Assembly: GCF_001680005.1 (NCBI RefSeq)
Contig: NC_033568.1
Location: 682,001 to 746,000 of the forward strand
Direction of reading: 5' to 3'
DNA length: 64,000 nt
Source: Plasmodium coatneyi
Lineage: Eukaryota; Apicomplexa; Aconoidasida; Haemosporida; Plasmodiidae
The notes below the pieces were generated by a model. It was not told the DNA's origin and did no database searches. It worked only from the letters and a program-made list of their open reading frames with translations. Below are positions 40,607 through 52,900 of this stretch, piece by piece. Every line of letters begins with the position of its first letter. The stretch's first letter is position 1. Both the position numbers and the translations under genes were made by a program.

Positions 40607-43452
40607 ACCCTGGCATCGTCCTTGAACAAACACCATGGGCCTTTTTCTTTTCGTTTACTAAATTTACAACACTCAAAGAGATGACGTAATACGTACGATC
40701 CCTTCAGGTAAAATGACTACTATTGTGGGTACAACAAACAGGAGGCACTCAAAACATACTCCTCTCTCGTGCGCAGGTAGTATATTCTACGTCCGTACGA
40801 CGCACGTCACTACTTCCAAGATGGAAAAAAAAAAAAAAGCAACAAGCAATAAGCAACAAGAAATAAACAATAAGCGGTTGGGTTGGGTTGGAAAATCGAA
40901 TGAATGGTGAAGTCGCCCTGGCTTACGCTTTCTCCAGCGCAGAGCTTCACCACGTTCACAATGCAAAAAAGGGAAAAACAAAATAAAGTGAAGCAAAAAT
41001 AAAGCTAAAACAGTGTTAAAGCAAAACAAATTTATTTCATTTTATCCCCTCAGCCAGGCACTCGGTCGCAATGGTAACCTGCTGCATCGTCATACATGCA
41101 TACGCAACAATCAGCGCGAATCAATTTTTGCAAAAATAAAGAAACAAAAATTATGAACAATCCTCCACGCAGTTTGGCTATTTTTTTTTTTTTTTCTTTA
41201 TTTCTTTTAAGCGCGCTCCTTAATGTTATCCCCATACGTGCAGGGAAAAGGGGAGCGGGGGTAAAAGATGCACCGCCGCCGACCCTTCCGGCGACCCCCT
41301 GCACGCTTGTGAAAATAAATTTACAATAGCAGCACAACCTCCCTTTTTCTTTTATGTTCCATTGGAGTGGAAAAAAATATTGGTGGTTAATTTTTTAAAC
41401 GCATCAGATGTACCTCTCCGACTGGCCATTTAAAAGTGGAAAGGGCCACATCCAAGGGGTAGAGTCAACATGGTTAACTCACTAAAAGCATGATGCATGC
41501 GGGAAGGGGGAACATAACTCCAAAGCGTGGCTGCAGGACTTTTCCCCCGCCCAAGCAGTTGTTCCATATAATTTTTATCCATGTGAGGGTTGGTTCATAT
41601 TTCACTTTGTTAAAATTAGTGGCTACTTGGTTTTTTTTTTTTTTCTTTTAACGGAGTGTAGTTCCCTTTATCCGCTAATTCGAACAAACTTCACCATTTC
41701 GATATGCCCCTAACCCGCCGGAAAATAGACTTGATACCTTCTGTTTAATTACCACACAGGGGTGTTCTACCCGTATGGTATACATACGCGCTTATTTTGT
41801 GAACAGCATGACGAGCCCGTTTACGGTTCGTTTCGCTCTTTTGTGCTCCCGTCCACTGCGAGGGGATAGCCAATCAAGCGACCATAAACGCGGATACCCA
41901 CCATGTGTTCGCATAAAAAATGGGTCGATCGGTTTTCCTTCATTTAAAACTTTTTTTTTTTTTTTTATCGTTGCGTAATAGAGGGGCACAACTCCTTTAA
42001 CAATAGAAACGCTTCTTAAAACTCGGAAAATGAACGGTGCCTAGGCAACTCCCCTCAAAATGGACAGTTCAACCCAGTTGCCATATCGCCCGCATGCACA
42101 ACTTGTTTATGTGTAGCACATATTTTAACCCCGAATGGGGATTGGTGAAAAAATTTTTACAAGTTAAAAAAAAGAAAAGAAAGGAAGGAAAGGGAAAAGA
42201 TGCAATATAATATACGATATGATAAAATAAAGTAGTAGAAAAGTGGAAAAGAAAACGCGGGGGAAGGGGAAGTGGCGAAGGCTAAGCAATTCGTCACCAC
42301 CCATCTACACGCGCGCAGCCGCATCGGGGAACCTATACGGATATGTTCCTCCGAATCGGTTGTTCCCGTTTTCACCCTGCGGATTCATTTGAACTTGTCT
42401 TAAGGCTCTATTGTTTTGTTTTCCTCTTTTTGCCACCTTTTTTTTTTTTCTCTTTTTTTCCCCTACCGTTTGGGAGGTCACCCCAATTTATCACCTGACT
42501 CTTCAGGTAAAAAATTGCCAAACGGTTGTGAAAAAAAAAAAAAAAAAAAAATTGCACACGGATTTTTAGCTAGTCAACCAAAAAGGATCAGCATAGCGGA
42601 AAATGGGGGGAGATTATTCCTTACTTCAGCAGTCCCACTTACACCAAATGAGGATACATCGTTCATGTAAGTATATGCATGATTCGTTCTGACGTGTGCG
42701 TATTCTTCTCTCAATTTCCCGTTGTTTTGTCTTTCTTTGATATATCAGCGTTCTTCCGTTGGTTACCTATAATGAATGAACAAAGTGACACAATATAAAA
42801 CACCGCGAAAAAAAGGAAGATGAGCACAAATCATGACGGCGAAATTGCCAGCTACTCTCTCCAAGCGCATTGAAAATAATTATGTTCAGATATGTTTTTA
42901 TTATCGTCAACATGTATACTCAGACGGCACTTCCTGAAAATTTTCATCATGATAATTATTCTCAATGGCGCCTTCTTTTCCGGCATGTAAGAATAGCACA
43001 CACGTTGATTTTTGCACATTAGCACATGTACACGTGGGTGACCTTTTTTTTTATAAAGAACACATATATGCACACACGGGGAGAGGGGTTAACCTTCCCT
43101 TGCGCGTGAAACAAATTGTGCTCATAAATACGGCCCACTAAAAAAAATTAATCAATTCTTTCAATGGTTCCTAAAATTATGAGAATTATTATCGCTGATT
43201 TCTAGCAGTTGACACAACATGTTCGAGTCGAATATGTCCACTGTGGCTAAACCAGCAGGGGTGGGCAGTTACTCCGGGAGCCACTTAGAAGAGCATTTTT
43301 TTTTTTTTTCCCAAATATAATTCACGTGATACGTGTACATACATGCAAAGTGCACCGCCAAACGGGATGAACATATTTGCGGAAATGCGCAGAGGGGAAG
43401 CACAACAAAAGAGTTGCATTACGAGCAAGCACGTTCTTTCCCTTTCCTTACC
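38898..43452. other. 4.5-kb region with no recognised gene
   Basis: Both strands were scanned for conserved exons, tRNA-like folds and splice-framed reading frames. Several small frames exist (for example plus strand 39837-39975, reading KAVKYFLGEWDSTDEASLRR after a TTTTTTTTTCAG at about 39798-39809), but none could be joined into a gene. Many poly(A)/poly(T) tracts are present. It may hide UTRs, a small multi-exon gene or non-coding RNAs. Confidence 0.45.
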
Positions 43453-44679
43453 TTACAGCTTGGCGGAGATTTCCTTCTTCTTGGCCTCTTCAATCTTCCT
43501 GGCCTTGTCCTTGAGCTTCTTCAGCATCATGGACTTGGCGCTCATTTTCTGGCCTCCCCATTTTCTTCTAATGTCCACATTGTCGCTGAAATTCTCTCTG
43601 CATATTTTTGCAAAGTAGTCCAATTTTTCTTGGTCATCTTTTGAAACATTCTGTACGCAAATGGCTGTGGCTGTTTTTTTATGAACGAGTTTTCCGAGGG
43701 TGGCTTTATCCTTCACAATGCAGTAGGGAATATCCTTCAGTCGACATAAGGTGGGTAGGAAGAGTACCAATTCGATTGGGGAGACGTCGTTAGCAATGAC
43801 TACAAGGTTGGCCTTCTTTTTCTCCACCAACTTTGTGATATGGTTAATTCCGTACTTTATCATCATTGGCTTCTTATCTTTGGAAGCCACCTTGTTCAAT
43901 GCATCCTTGGCTTTGTTCAGAAGTCTCTTTTTCTTTTCGGCCTTCGACTCTGGCTTGTACGCCTTGAGGAAGTTCACCAGGTCTTGCGTCTGCGTGGGGA
44001 TCAGTAACAGGGGGAGTAAAGGGAAATGTGGGTAAGTAGTAGCAAAACAGAACGGCGGGGTGGGAGAAGTAATACTCGCTTCTCTCCTCTACAGTGCGGT
44101 TCAGTGTGCCATACCTGGCCCTTCGACAGCGTGTGGTTAAATTGGTTAATGGAGGGGGGGACCTTCAGCCTCTCGAGCAGAATCTTCTTCTTCCTCTGGA
44201 TACGAATGTACTTGGGCCACTTGATATACTTGGATAGGTCCCTCTTGGCACGAACACCCACACCGATTATGTTACTCTTCTTCTTTTTCTCGAAGATGAG
44301 TGGGTTACTTCGAATTCCCTTTTTCCTTTCCTTCTTTATATCCTTCTTCACGGTTTTCTTGTTGCTCAGCGGGCAGGGCGCTGGCGTTTTCTTCGAGGGT
44401 TTCTTAGGTTGCTTTTTATCTTTCGCCTTCGAAGGGGAAAAAAAAGAGGAACGGCATGAAGTGGAAAACAAAGTAGAACATAATATAGGGGGCGTACTAG
44501 TAAAGAGGCACCCACCCAAAACCACCTGAATGTGCCTAAATTTGTTTCAGCAAATCAGGCCGCTCAGTTCGAGTCAAGCAACGAGCTTTTCTTCCTCTTT
44601 TTTTTTTTTTTTTTGTCGCCGCGCAGATAACGCCGCCATTCGCCTCTTAACAATACATATTCGCAGGTATGCTTACCAT
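43453..44679 (-). CDS. RPL7A: 60S ribosomal protein L7a (eL8)
   Basis: Minus-strand exons 44677-44679, 44115-44426 and 43453-43989; 283 aa. The first coding exon is the start codon alone (ATG, donor GTAAGC), joined in phase 0 to AKDKKQPKKPSKKTPAPCPL. The second exon carries GVGVRAKRDLSKYIKWPKYI and VPPSINQFNHTLSKGQ, the third TQDLVNFLKAYKPESKAEKK, then the L7Ae RNA-binding core (ANLVVIANDVSPIELVLFLP, LCRLKDIPYCIVKDKATLG) and a Lys-rich end. eL8 binds 25S rRNA near the 5.8S region of the large subunit in the cytosol. Length and order fit eukaryotic eL8. Split at the ATG is a known layout for ribosomal protein genes and probably exposes the first intron to regulation; that is inference. Confidence 0.95.
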
Positions 44680-46436
44680 TGTGTGAGTAAATATTCACGC
44701 AGTTACCGGGGGAGGGAATGTTTAGATCCTCTTCGATTGACAAAACGTAATGATGTAGGTATGGCCAAACTGTATATAATATACAATGTGTTCCTACAGG
44801 CGTGCGACGGTAAATCAACCGATCTCCCTTTTTTTTTGTTTTTTTCCTTCTTTCCCTTTGGTCAGGAAGAACAATTTTATGTTGCGAAAATGGGGCGTAT
44901 CATTCGCAAGGAGAAAAACGCGTTTTCGTTCCTTACTATCGATAAAAAAAAGGTAAATAAAAGGAAGAAAAAAAAAGTTTTAAAAAGCAAAATAAAAATT
45001 AAAAGGCAAAGTAAAAAAAAAAAAAAAAAAAACTCTTTTACAGGAAATAGCCCTACAGCCGAAATGTAAAAAAGAAAAAATGCGTACATATGTAAAGAAA
45101 TCGCCAACAGGTCATAACTTTTTTTTTTTTTTTTTTTTTGCCCTCAAATGAAAGCCGCGTATGAAATATATTCAGGGGTTCCCAAGAGGTAGGTAAAAAG
45201 TTAATGGTTTAAAATGGGAAAAGGGGAATACATTTAAAAAGCGGGGGGGAAAAAACGCAAACTGGGAGGCGACAGGCATATATATATTTATATGTCCCCG
45301 TCGCCAATCAACTAAAATTGTGCCTAATAGCTTTGGTCGAGGTAGCTATCCTTAACGCGATAAATTATAGCCCACAAGAAGGAACTTATAGGAGGGAATT
45401 TATGCATATAATGTATACATGTGCGTTTGATGCGTAGGCTCACTCGGTGGCTATAATAATGTTTCTTTTTTTTTTTTTTTTTTTTTCCAAACAGCATAGT
45501 GATACAAGCGGTGCAACGGTGCTCCGCGTGGGATTCAGGCATATAGCGTTCGTGGTGAGGCAGAGCATACAATCCTGACGAGCATTCACAGGGTGGGGGG
45601 GCGCCATACGTGTTATAATATATTTCGACCCATATTCTGAACGTTCTGCCGCGGTGGAAAAAGTCCGCGTTGGTTTTTACGGCGTATGTCGCCTTCCCCG
45701 TGGGTTATAAATAGGGGGCCATGCGCCTAAATAAGCATAATAATTGTTCACCTTCGCAAGTGCGTATCATCCCCCCGGAGCGGCACCAACCCATTATGGG
45801 GGACCTATTTTCCCATAATACCTTGGGCTCTACCTATCATAGTTGAGAAGGAAAAAAAAAGCTAACAGAACGTTATTAACTTCCACTCCATAGGGTGTTT
45901 TTTTTTTCTAGGGGGGGAATATTATACAAATGTTACACCCATCAATTTGTGTAGTCCCAGTTTGTCACCTTAATTGGGAAAACATGCACCAAATTGGAAA
46001 GAGTGCATATATCTCTTCCCCTGCACCTGTCAAGGGGCCACAATACGAGGAGGTAACTAAAGTGCATCGCATCGCTGTGCCAAGTCGGATTACGCCACGA
46101 ATGCATTTATGCGTACCGTGTACGTTTCTGCTGCCCGCGCTGTGCCGCATATATCCGAACAGCTAAGCGCGTGAAGCGAAGCAGCCACTTTTTATGCGCA
46201 AAGTATGTGGTGCCCACTTAATGTATTTCCCCCCTTTCCATGACGGTGGTCCCCGCAACCGTATGCTCCTACGTAGCAAGGTATCCTCCTCGGCTCTCAA
46301 TCTGGTGAGAGGAAAAAACGGTGGTTTAACAAACGACGATATGTTCGCGTCGCGCCATACATTTGGATAATAAAAATTTACCAAACTCTACATATGCGCA
46401 AGCTTCAACGCAAAGCTATTTACCCAAACGGTTATG

Positions 46437-46467
<31 letters not shown>

Positions 46468-46801
46468 GGGAACAGTTTGCAAATACCTACGCAGTTGCGG
46501 CATTCATTTTTTTGATCGATCAGTTTTTACCTCCCTTTAAGTATTATTTTTAAAAAAAAAAAAAAAAAAACATTTTTCCTTTTTCACTTATAATTTTTCG
46601 TTTTCCATTTTTCTGTGTATTTCTGCTTATGCAGTATTTTTCACGAACGATTATCCTCTTTTAACTTCCCGCTTGAGGCGAAACCGCGTTTTACGTGTTT
46701 TCTTCACTCCTGCGTGGTCACTGATCCTTCACGCAGTTGCTTCACACGTTTGTGTCACATAAGAGAAAGAACATAAATCCGCGTGGAAAAAAAAAAGCAA
46801 A
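44680..46801. other. Divergent promoter region between two ribosomal protein genes
   Basis: Separates eL8 (minus) from uL18 (plus). GC is higher near 45600-45760 and 46040-46300. Several pure A or T tracts occur, the longest just upstream of uL18. A plus-strand frame at 44891 (MGRIIRKEKN) degrades into Lys-rich low complexity and is not called. Confidence 0.55.
46444..46570. promoter_or_regulatory. Paired poly(dA) tracts upstream of uL18
   Basis: A24 at 46444-46467 and A19 at 46552-46570, 232-358 bases before the ATG. Poly(dA:dT) tracts exclude nucleosomes and are common before strong Plasmodium promoters; the regulatory role here is inferred from position only. Confidence 0.4.
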
Positions 46802-48359
46802 ATGGCATACGTCAAAGTTGTTAAGAATAAGGCCTACTTTAAAAGGTACCAAGTGAAGTATAGGAGACGAAGAGGTACGTTCACATACGCGTGGAGTTTG
46901 TATGCATCATATACGGGGGAATGTATGTATTATACCGCCCACCATTTATATCAGTTGCATGCCCATGCCTTAAATAAATGAACACGTTCTTAATAGCAAA
47001 AGTTATGAGAGATGGTTTATTCGAGGCTAAATTGAGAAAAAAAAAATGCCACTGATAAAACGAGTTACGCATTTTCCGCAAGTTGCTGACTCACCTGACT
47101 TTGGCACATTCATCTAACCAGGGGAAAGCGTAACCTTTGTCGGGGAGGCGACCATTGCTCCCTTACCTGGATCTACACTTGTATGTTCCTATTTTCATTG
47201 TGCACCTTTCCACCCTTTTAACCCCCCTTCTCTGCAGAGGGCAAAACGGACTACCGAGCGCGAAAGGCCCTAATCCTCCAGGATAAAAACAAGTACAACG
47301 CGCAGAAGCTCCGATTTGTTGTGAGAAAAACCAACTGCCAGATCATATGCCAGATAGCAAGTGCACACATTGAAGGGGATAAAATATTGGCGGAGGCCAA
47401 GTCGAAGGAGCTCATCCGATATGGAATCCCTGTAGGGTTAAAGAACTACGCTGCTGCATACGCCACAGGGTTACTATGCGCAAGGAGATTTTTGAAGTCC
47501 CTGAATTTAGATACGCAGTTTGTTGGAGTGGAGAAACTTACAGACGACATGAATGAAAACAATGACGATAAGGAAGAAGATGAGGAAAGAAAACCAATTA
47601 AAGCATTCTTAGACGTTGGTATTACCAGGACGACGACTGGTAACCGCGTCTTTGCTGCTTTGAAGGGAGCATGCGATGGAGGATTGAATATCCCACACGG
47701 GACCAACAGATTCCCTGGATCCAAGAATGAATTTAATCCAGAACAATTAAGGAAGAACATTCTTGGTATCCACGTTGCTGAATATATGAAGACATTGCAA
47801 GAGGAAGACATGGACAAGTATAAGGCCCACTTTAATGATTACATAAAGAACAAAATAGATGCAAATAATATCGAGCAGATGTATCTGAATGCTCATGAGA
47901 AGATAAGGAAGAATCCAGAGAAGCTGCAAAAGAGCAAAGATAAGGTGAAGAAATTTGTCGCCAAGCATGAGAAGCCCAAAAAACTAAACGCCAAGCTGAG
48001 GAAGAAGCGCGTAAAGGAAAAGGTAATAATCCCCCTACATAATGGAGCGACTTTGCGCTTAAACCGATGGGTAGTTGACCCATTATGGTGACAAGCCCGT
48101 CCATTTGCAATCACATTAACGGAGGGGAAAGATTTTTAATGATGAAAAAAACAGACCTGATTCGAAACCAATTTGAGAATGAATTCTACGTCTGAAAAAA
48201 TCTTTTTTTTTTTGGCGCAGTAGATTGCCCACCGTGGAATATTTTGCGTACTCCTTTCCGTGTATATTCCATCATGTGATCTACGCATATTCGCACTCAT
48301 CACCCCTTTTTTTTAACACCCCTTTACAGTTGGCCAAATACGTGGAGAAGTTGCAGTGA
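46802..48359 (+). CDS. RPL5: 60S ribosomal protein L5 (uL18)
   Basis: Exons 46802-46874, 47238-48022 and 48330-48359; 295 aa; introns phase 1 and phase 0. Starts MAYVKVVKNKAYFKRYQVKY, and the first junction restores RRREGKTDYRARK, an invariant part of uL18. The middle exon has LRFVVRKTNCQIICQIA, GLKNYAAAYATGLLCARR, AFLDVGITRTTTGNRVFAAL and GGLNIPHGTNRFPG. The last exon codes LAKYVEKLQ. uL18 binds 5S rRNA and brings it, with uL5, into the large subunit. Length agrees with the eukaryotic family. The Asp/Glu-rich insert (NENNDDKEEDEERK) near residue 140 is of moderate size. Strong hallmark of the conserved core. Confidence 0.97.
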
Positions 48360-49961
48360 ACCCCATGACCGAGTGGAGGAGAAGCACACCAGTTTTATTA
48401 ACTGTGCATTGTCCACATATACTTATGTGTTACTCCTAAAGGGGAAAAAAAAGGCACATGAAAAGGAATGATAAATCAATACGTAGTACATATTAAATGA
48501 CGCACACGTGCACGTGGAGAGTAAGCCATTCGCACAAGATGCCTGTCATGTGTTATCCTCCCGTGCATCCATATATTTTTTTTTTTTTTTTTTTTTTGGC
48601 GAAATGTTACGAAAGCACATTCCCAGAGGTACATCGCCGAGTAGAAGACCACCCCGAGATAGTTTCGCAAAAAAAAAAAAAACTACGATTTAAAATTTAA
48701 AAAAAAAAAAAAAAAAAAAATCATCAAAATGGACAAGTGGCTTTTTCCTACATGGTGCGGCCACACGCATTTTAAGATGCGACAAACCGTATCATTTATG
48801 TAGACGCCATCCATTTTGGCAAACGAATGCTCCCCCCCCTCACGACAGAAAACAACGCAGACGCTTCATTCCATGATGAACACTAAAAATATCTTTGGGT
48901 AATTTACGTCTGAGATTTTCTGATGAATATTCCAGACTAGATCTGACGAATGAAGCGCACGCATTGTTCTGTCGTGGGGGGAATTGTTGGGGGGAGAAGT
49001 ACCAATATAGTTGTGCCCTTTTTGGAAAAAATGATGTGTCTTCTCCAGTTGGGTGAAGCAGCAGAGGTGTTACCTGTTTGCCATATTGGGATTATTCACC
49101 TGGCTTACCAACCCCCAGCCGCTTCACTTAAAAGGAAAAAAAAAAAAAAAAAAGCCACCCTGTAATGTCAAATCGTATGTTCTATCAAATTGAAAAGGGA
49201 CACGACACAGCAGTGGGAGAAGGGGTTCATGTCCAAACGGATTAAACTGTTCTGTTCAGTTCACTCCCTGTGACCGGAGCGGTAGTCGAAACGTGTAGAA
49301 CACTCCGCCCCGCACAGCTAATTTATTCGCAACATTATTCCAAACCAAAGGGATTCACCTCCCTCAAATAAATGTTTCCCCTTCTGTGTATGATGAGAAA
49401 AAAAAAAAAAAATTAACTTTCGTTCTTCTGCATTTAACGAAATGATGATGAATTTGACTCTGACACGGAAAGGGAAAAAAAAGAAAAAGACGGATGGAGG
49501 TTGAACGTGGAAAGCAATTCCCTTTGATTGACGACCAAGCCAGCATGCGGTGTGGCACCTCCACAGTTTAAAATTTTCATTTCGGGGGGAACATCCCCAT
49601 TGGCGATACCCACTTCGGTAAAAGTAATGACCAAACAAAAAAAAAAAATTTCAAGGGAAATCCTAAACGGATCAGTCTTTGCAGTGTACTACACATGGGT
49701 AGAATAAGTCGACGTACAAATTTAAGTCAAAAAAAAAAATAAATAAATAAATGGTAACATATTATCATTGGTACGCAGAGGCTACACTTGTATAACTTCT
49801 AAGTACGGTTACTTCACGCTGAATTTAAAAAAACAAATTGCATCGACTTCATCCCCGTGGGGGGATACTACGCTACTTCTGAAGGCGACTGTCCTGTCAC
49901 TATGTTACTCTTCCCTGCAGCTTCCATGACGCTAACTTCTTTCCCCCTGGGAGGGACCTTC
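48360..49961. other. Intergenic between convergent core genes
   Basis: Holds 3' ends of uL18 and of the Vps39/Vps3-like gene, with many A and T runs. No coding exon is supported. Confidence 0.55.
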
Positions 49962-52900
49962 TCACCGATGGACTTCCTCCTCGTACTTCTCCAAGCACTG
50001 CATGTGGGTGACCACTTTGGCTGAAAAGTAGGCGAAACGTTTTTCCGCGATTGGGCTTTTGCACACCTGGCAGATTCTGCAACGGGGTGAGAAGAAGTGG
50101 AAAAAACAATATTAGTAGGAATGGTAGTTGGGCAAATGTGCATGGCAGCATAAAAGTGGCTGCTCGAAATGGAAGGCCTTCTCACAGTCAATAACAATAG
50201 GGTTTCTTCCTAGCCACACACACACATGCATGCTGAAGCTCCCTTACAGTTTATCCTTCACGAGGAGGCGCTGCTCCTTGTCCTCAATGAGCTTGTAAGA
50301 CGCACTAAGGTAGTTGGCCTTGACCAGATTGTGGTAATGGTGCAGGTCCATGTACTGGTTGGCCTTCTTCTTTAACTTTAGGCTGAGAAACGGAAGGACC
50401 TCCGAGAGGGACCACTCCTCTGGAATCATCTCCAGAACATATGCGTTTTCAAAGTCGCCGTGATGAGCATATTTGTTCAGTATATAAGTTACGTACTCCT
50501 TGTAGGCTTGCTTGTTCTGTTCACCAACCTTTGGGTCATTATATTTGTCCAGACATACCTTCACAAGGAGGAAGAAAAAACCACAGGATCGGTCCTTTCC
50601 GCTTCGGTAGACGTCGAAGTAGTCTAACACGTCTACATCCAAATTTTTGTGCTTGCTACTGCTGAATTGTTCCTTTTTTTTTTTCGCTTCTTCTTCGTTC
50701 CTCATTTGACGCTTCCTGTTTGTGTTGCTTCCCTTTTTTTTGGAAAGCCTCCTCCTACTTGGAACACCCCCTCCGGGTTGCTTCTTCCCTTTCCGTTTTC
50801 TTCCCATCACATCGTCATCAACACTGGAGGAGCTCTTCCCATCGGAGGAGGTTCCCCCGTCTGAGTCGGTACTCACACCCGAATCAGTGCTCACGTCGCT
50901 CCAAGAATTGGAAGACAAATTGGGGTTGTCTACAACACCCTTCACAAAGTTACTGTCCCCTTCATCGTAATAAACTTCACTTAGCTGATCATCACTTGAG
51001 TCTTCCCTTTCTTGTTCCATCAGACTTAACATAAAAAGATATTCCTCCTTTCCGTTGGACGTGTTTTCGTCCTTCTCCCTGTCGAACTGACTGTTCTTGT
51101 TTTTTCCTCCTCTCCTTTGGTTGTCCAGTTTGGTTACTATTCCTTTTTCCATGTCGACGTAGACCTGCTTGTGATAGTTCCTCATCATCCTACTGATGAA
51201 TGCGTCGTTCAGTTTTTTCTTCCTTCTTCCATCCTGGTTGAATTTGCTTGCGCGGGTCGGACGACTTTTCTCCTCGTGGTTGTCACTCGATCCCTCCTGA
51301 TCCTCTGCTACATTTCGCATCTGCCTATACAAACCTTGGTAAATCTTCTTCTCGTTGTGGTATAAACTTGCAAAGAGCCTGTCGTGGTCGTCTTTGCTCA
51401 TCCTCTTGGCTGCATCCTTAAACAGGAGGCTGCGGTAGAGGCAGTACTTCTCACATATGGATAGGTTCTCCTCCGTTAGGATGACTAGACTGTCGCTGCG
51501 AAGGGGAGAGGGAACAAATAACACAATTGTGATGGTGATGACACTACTTCGGTGTGATGGTGTCACTCTCCCCGGTGAGAAACTTACTAGTGGTGGTCCA
51601 TCCGGCCAAAGAGCAGCGCCTGGACAAGTGGGAACTGCCCTTGGGGCACCATCCGAGCCAAGTAGGAAACATCCAAAGGATAGCTCGACCGTAAAAATCG
51701 TAAAATCTTTTTTTGCCTAACTTGTTCAGGAATTTCCACATCGTTCAGGTAGAATTCAACCAAACCGGTATTCACTTCCTTATTCATTTTATCATATTTT
51801 AAAAAAGTAGAAATATATTTTTGCATGTATTGTTTTGCTTTCACGTGTAATTTATCCTTTTCCATTTTTTTAAACATGCTAAGAATCTCCTCCGGTTTTA
51901 AAAGAAAGTTTCTGGAAACAATAAAGTCAAAAAATGCGTTTTCGTTAAATCGTATCAAAAAGGGGAAGGCATTTTCAAACAGTTTTTTTATTTCACTCTT
52001 TTCGACATCCATCATGTGTATACTATCGTTCAGCGTGATTAGTATGTTGTACATTTCCTTTAACAGTGAGTGCAAGGTTGTTCCTTTAACGACATTTTTT
52101 GTAAATTTCTGTTTCTGGAAGAAGTTCTTCCACATATCATCCGGCTGATCCACGTCTCTATGCGTATACAATGGGTTGTCATCCTTTTGTTGGGCTTCCC
52201 CCACGTGGAGCCATCCATTGTAGACGCATAAAAACGTGGCGCACATTTTTATGGCCTCCTCAAAATGCTTCATGCGTATACACATCAGTGCTGTCTCCAC
52301 GAATTTTGAGTGCTTCCTTAAAAAGAGGATACACTCATCCATGTGTAGGTGTAAGTTTTCCGTCTTCATGAGGAAGTGGGAGAATCCAGGCCAATCATTT
52401 ATTACCATCAGTTTTATTAGTAAATTGTCTACGCAGCGGAGGAGGTTGTTCCTTCTTCCAAACTGGGTCGTTGCATCGCCGCTTTGTTGCACCTCCGTAA
52501 CGGTCTGCTCCTCCTCGTACATTCCCATCATTCCTCCCTCCTCCAGGACAAACTCATTTCTCTTCATAAGTAAGTATTTAATAAAACAATTGTTCGCTAC
52601 TTTTAGAAGTTTTTTTTTATCCTCTTCCTGTTGTTGCGGTATCTCCCCCTGATCATTATTCCCCTGTGAGGATAAATTCCTGTCGACTATTTCTTCCACA
52701 CTACATAGGTTTGGTACGAAAAAACTGAAGGGCTTACTGATCACTTCCTGTGGCTCATTTTGGGGAGTACATCCCATGTCATCCGGTTGCTTTGCATCCC
52801 CTCTGCTGGAGAGGTACCTCTCCCAGAAGGATAACAAAAAAGGAAGATTCACGTCGACCCGTTGGAAGTGCACAAAGGCTAGCGCAAACTGACCTCGGGA

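Noticed and set aside
43200..43290. Possible tRNA around GTTCGAGTC
   Set aside because: The T-arm-like word is not accompanied by acceptor, D or anticodon stems in the expected places.
44026..44529. Plus-strand 167-codon frame
   Set aside because: Antisense shadow of the Lys-rich second exon of eL8.
44891..45069. Plus-strand frame starting MGRIIRKEKN
   Set aside because: First residues recall a ribosomal protein start, but the rest is Lys-rich low complexity from A runs, with no conserved continuation; it lies in the upstream flank of eL8.
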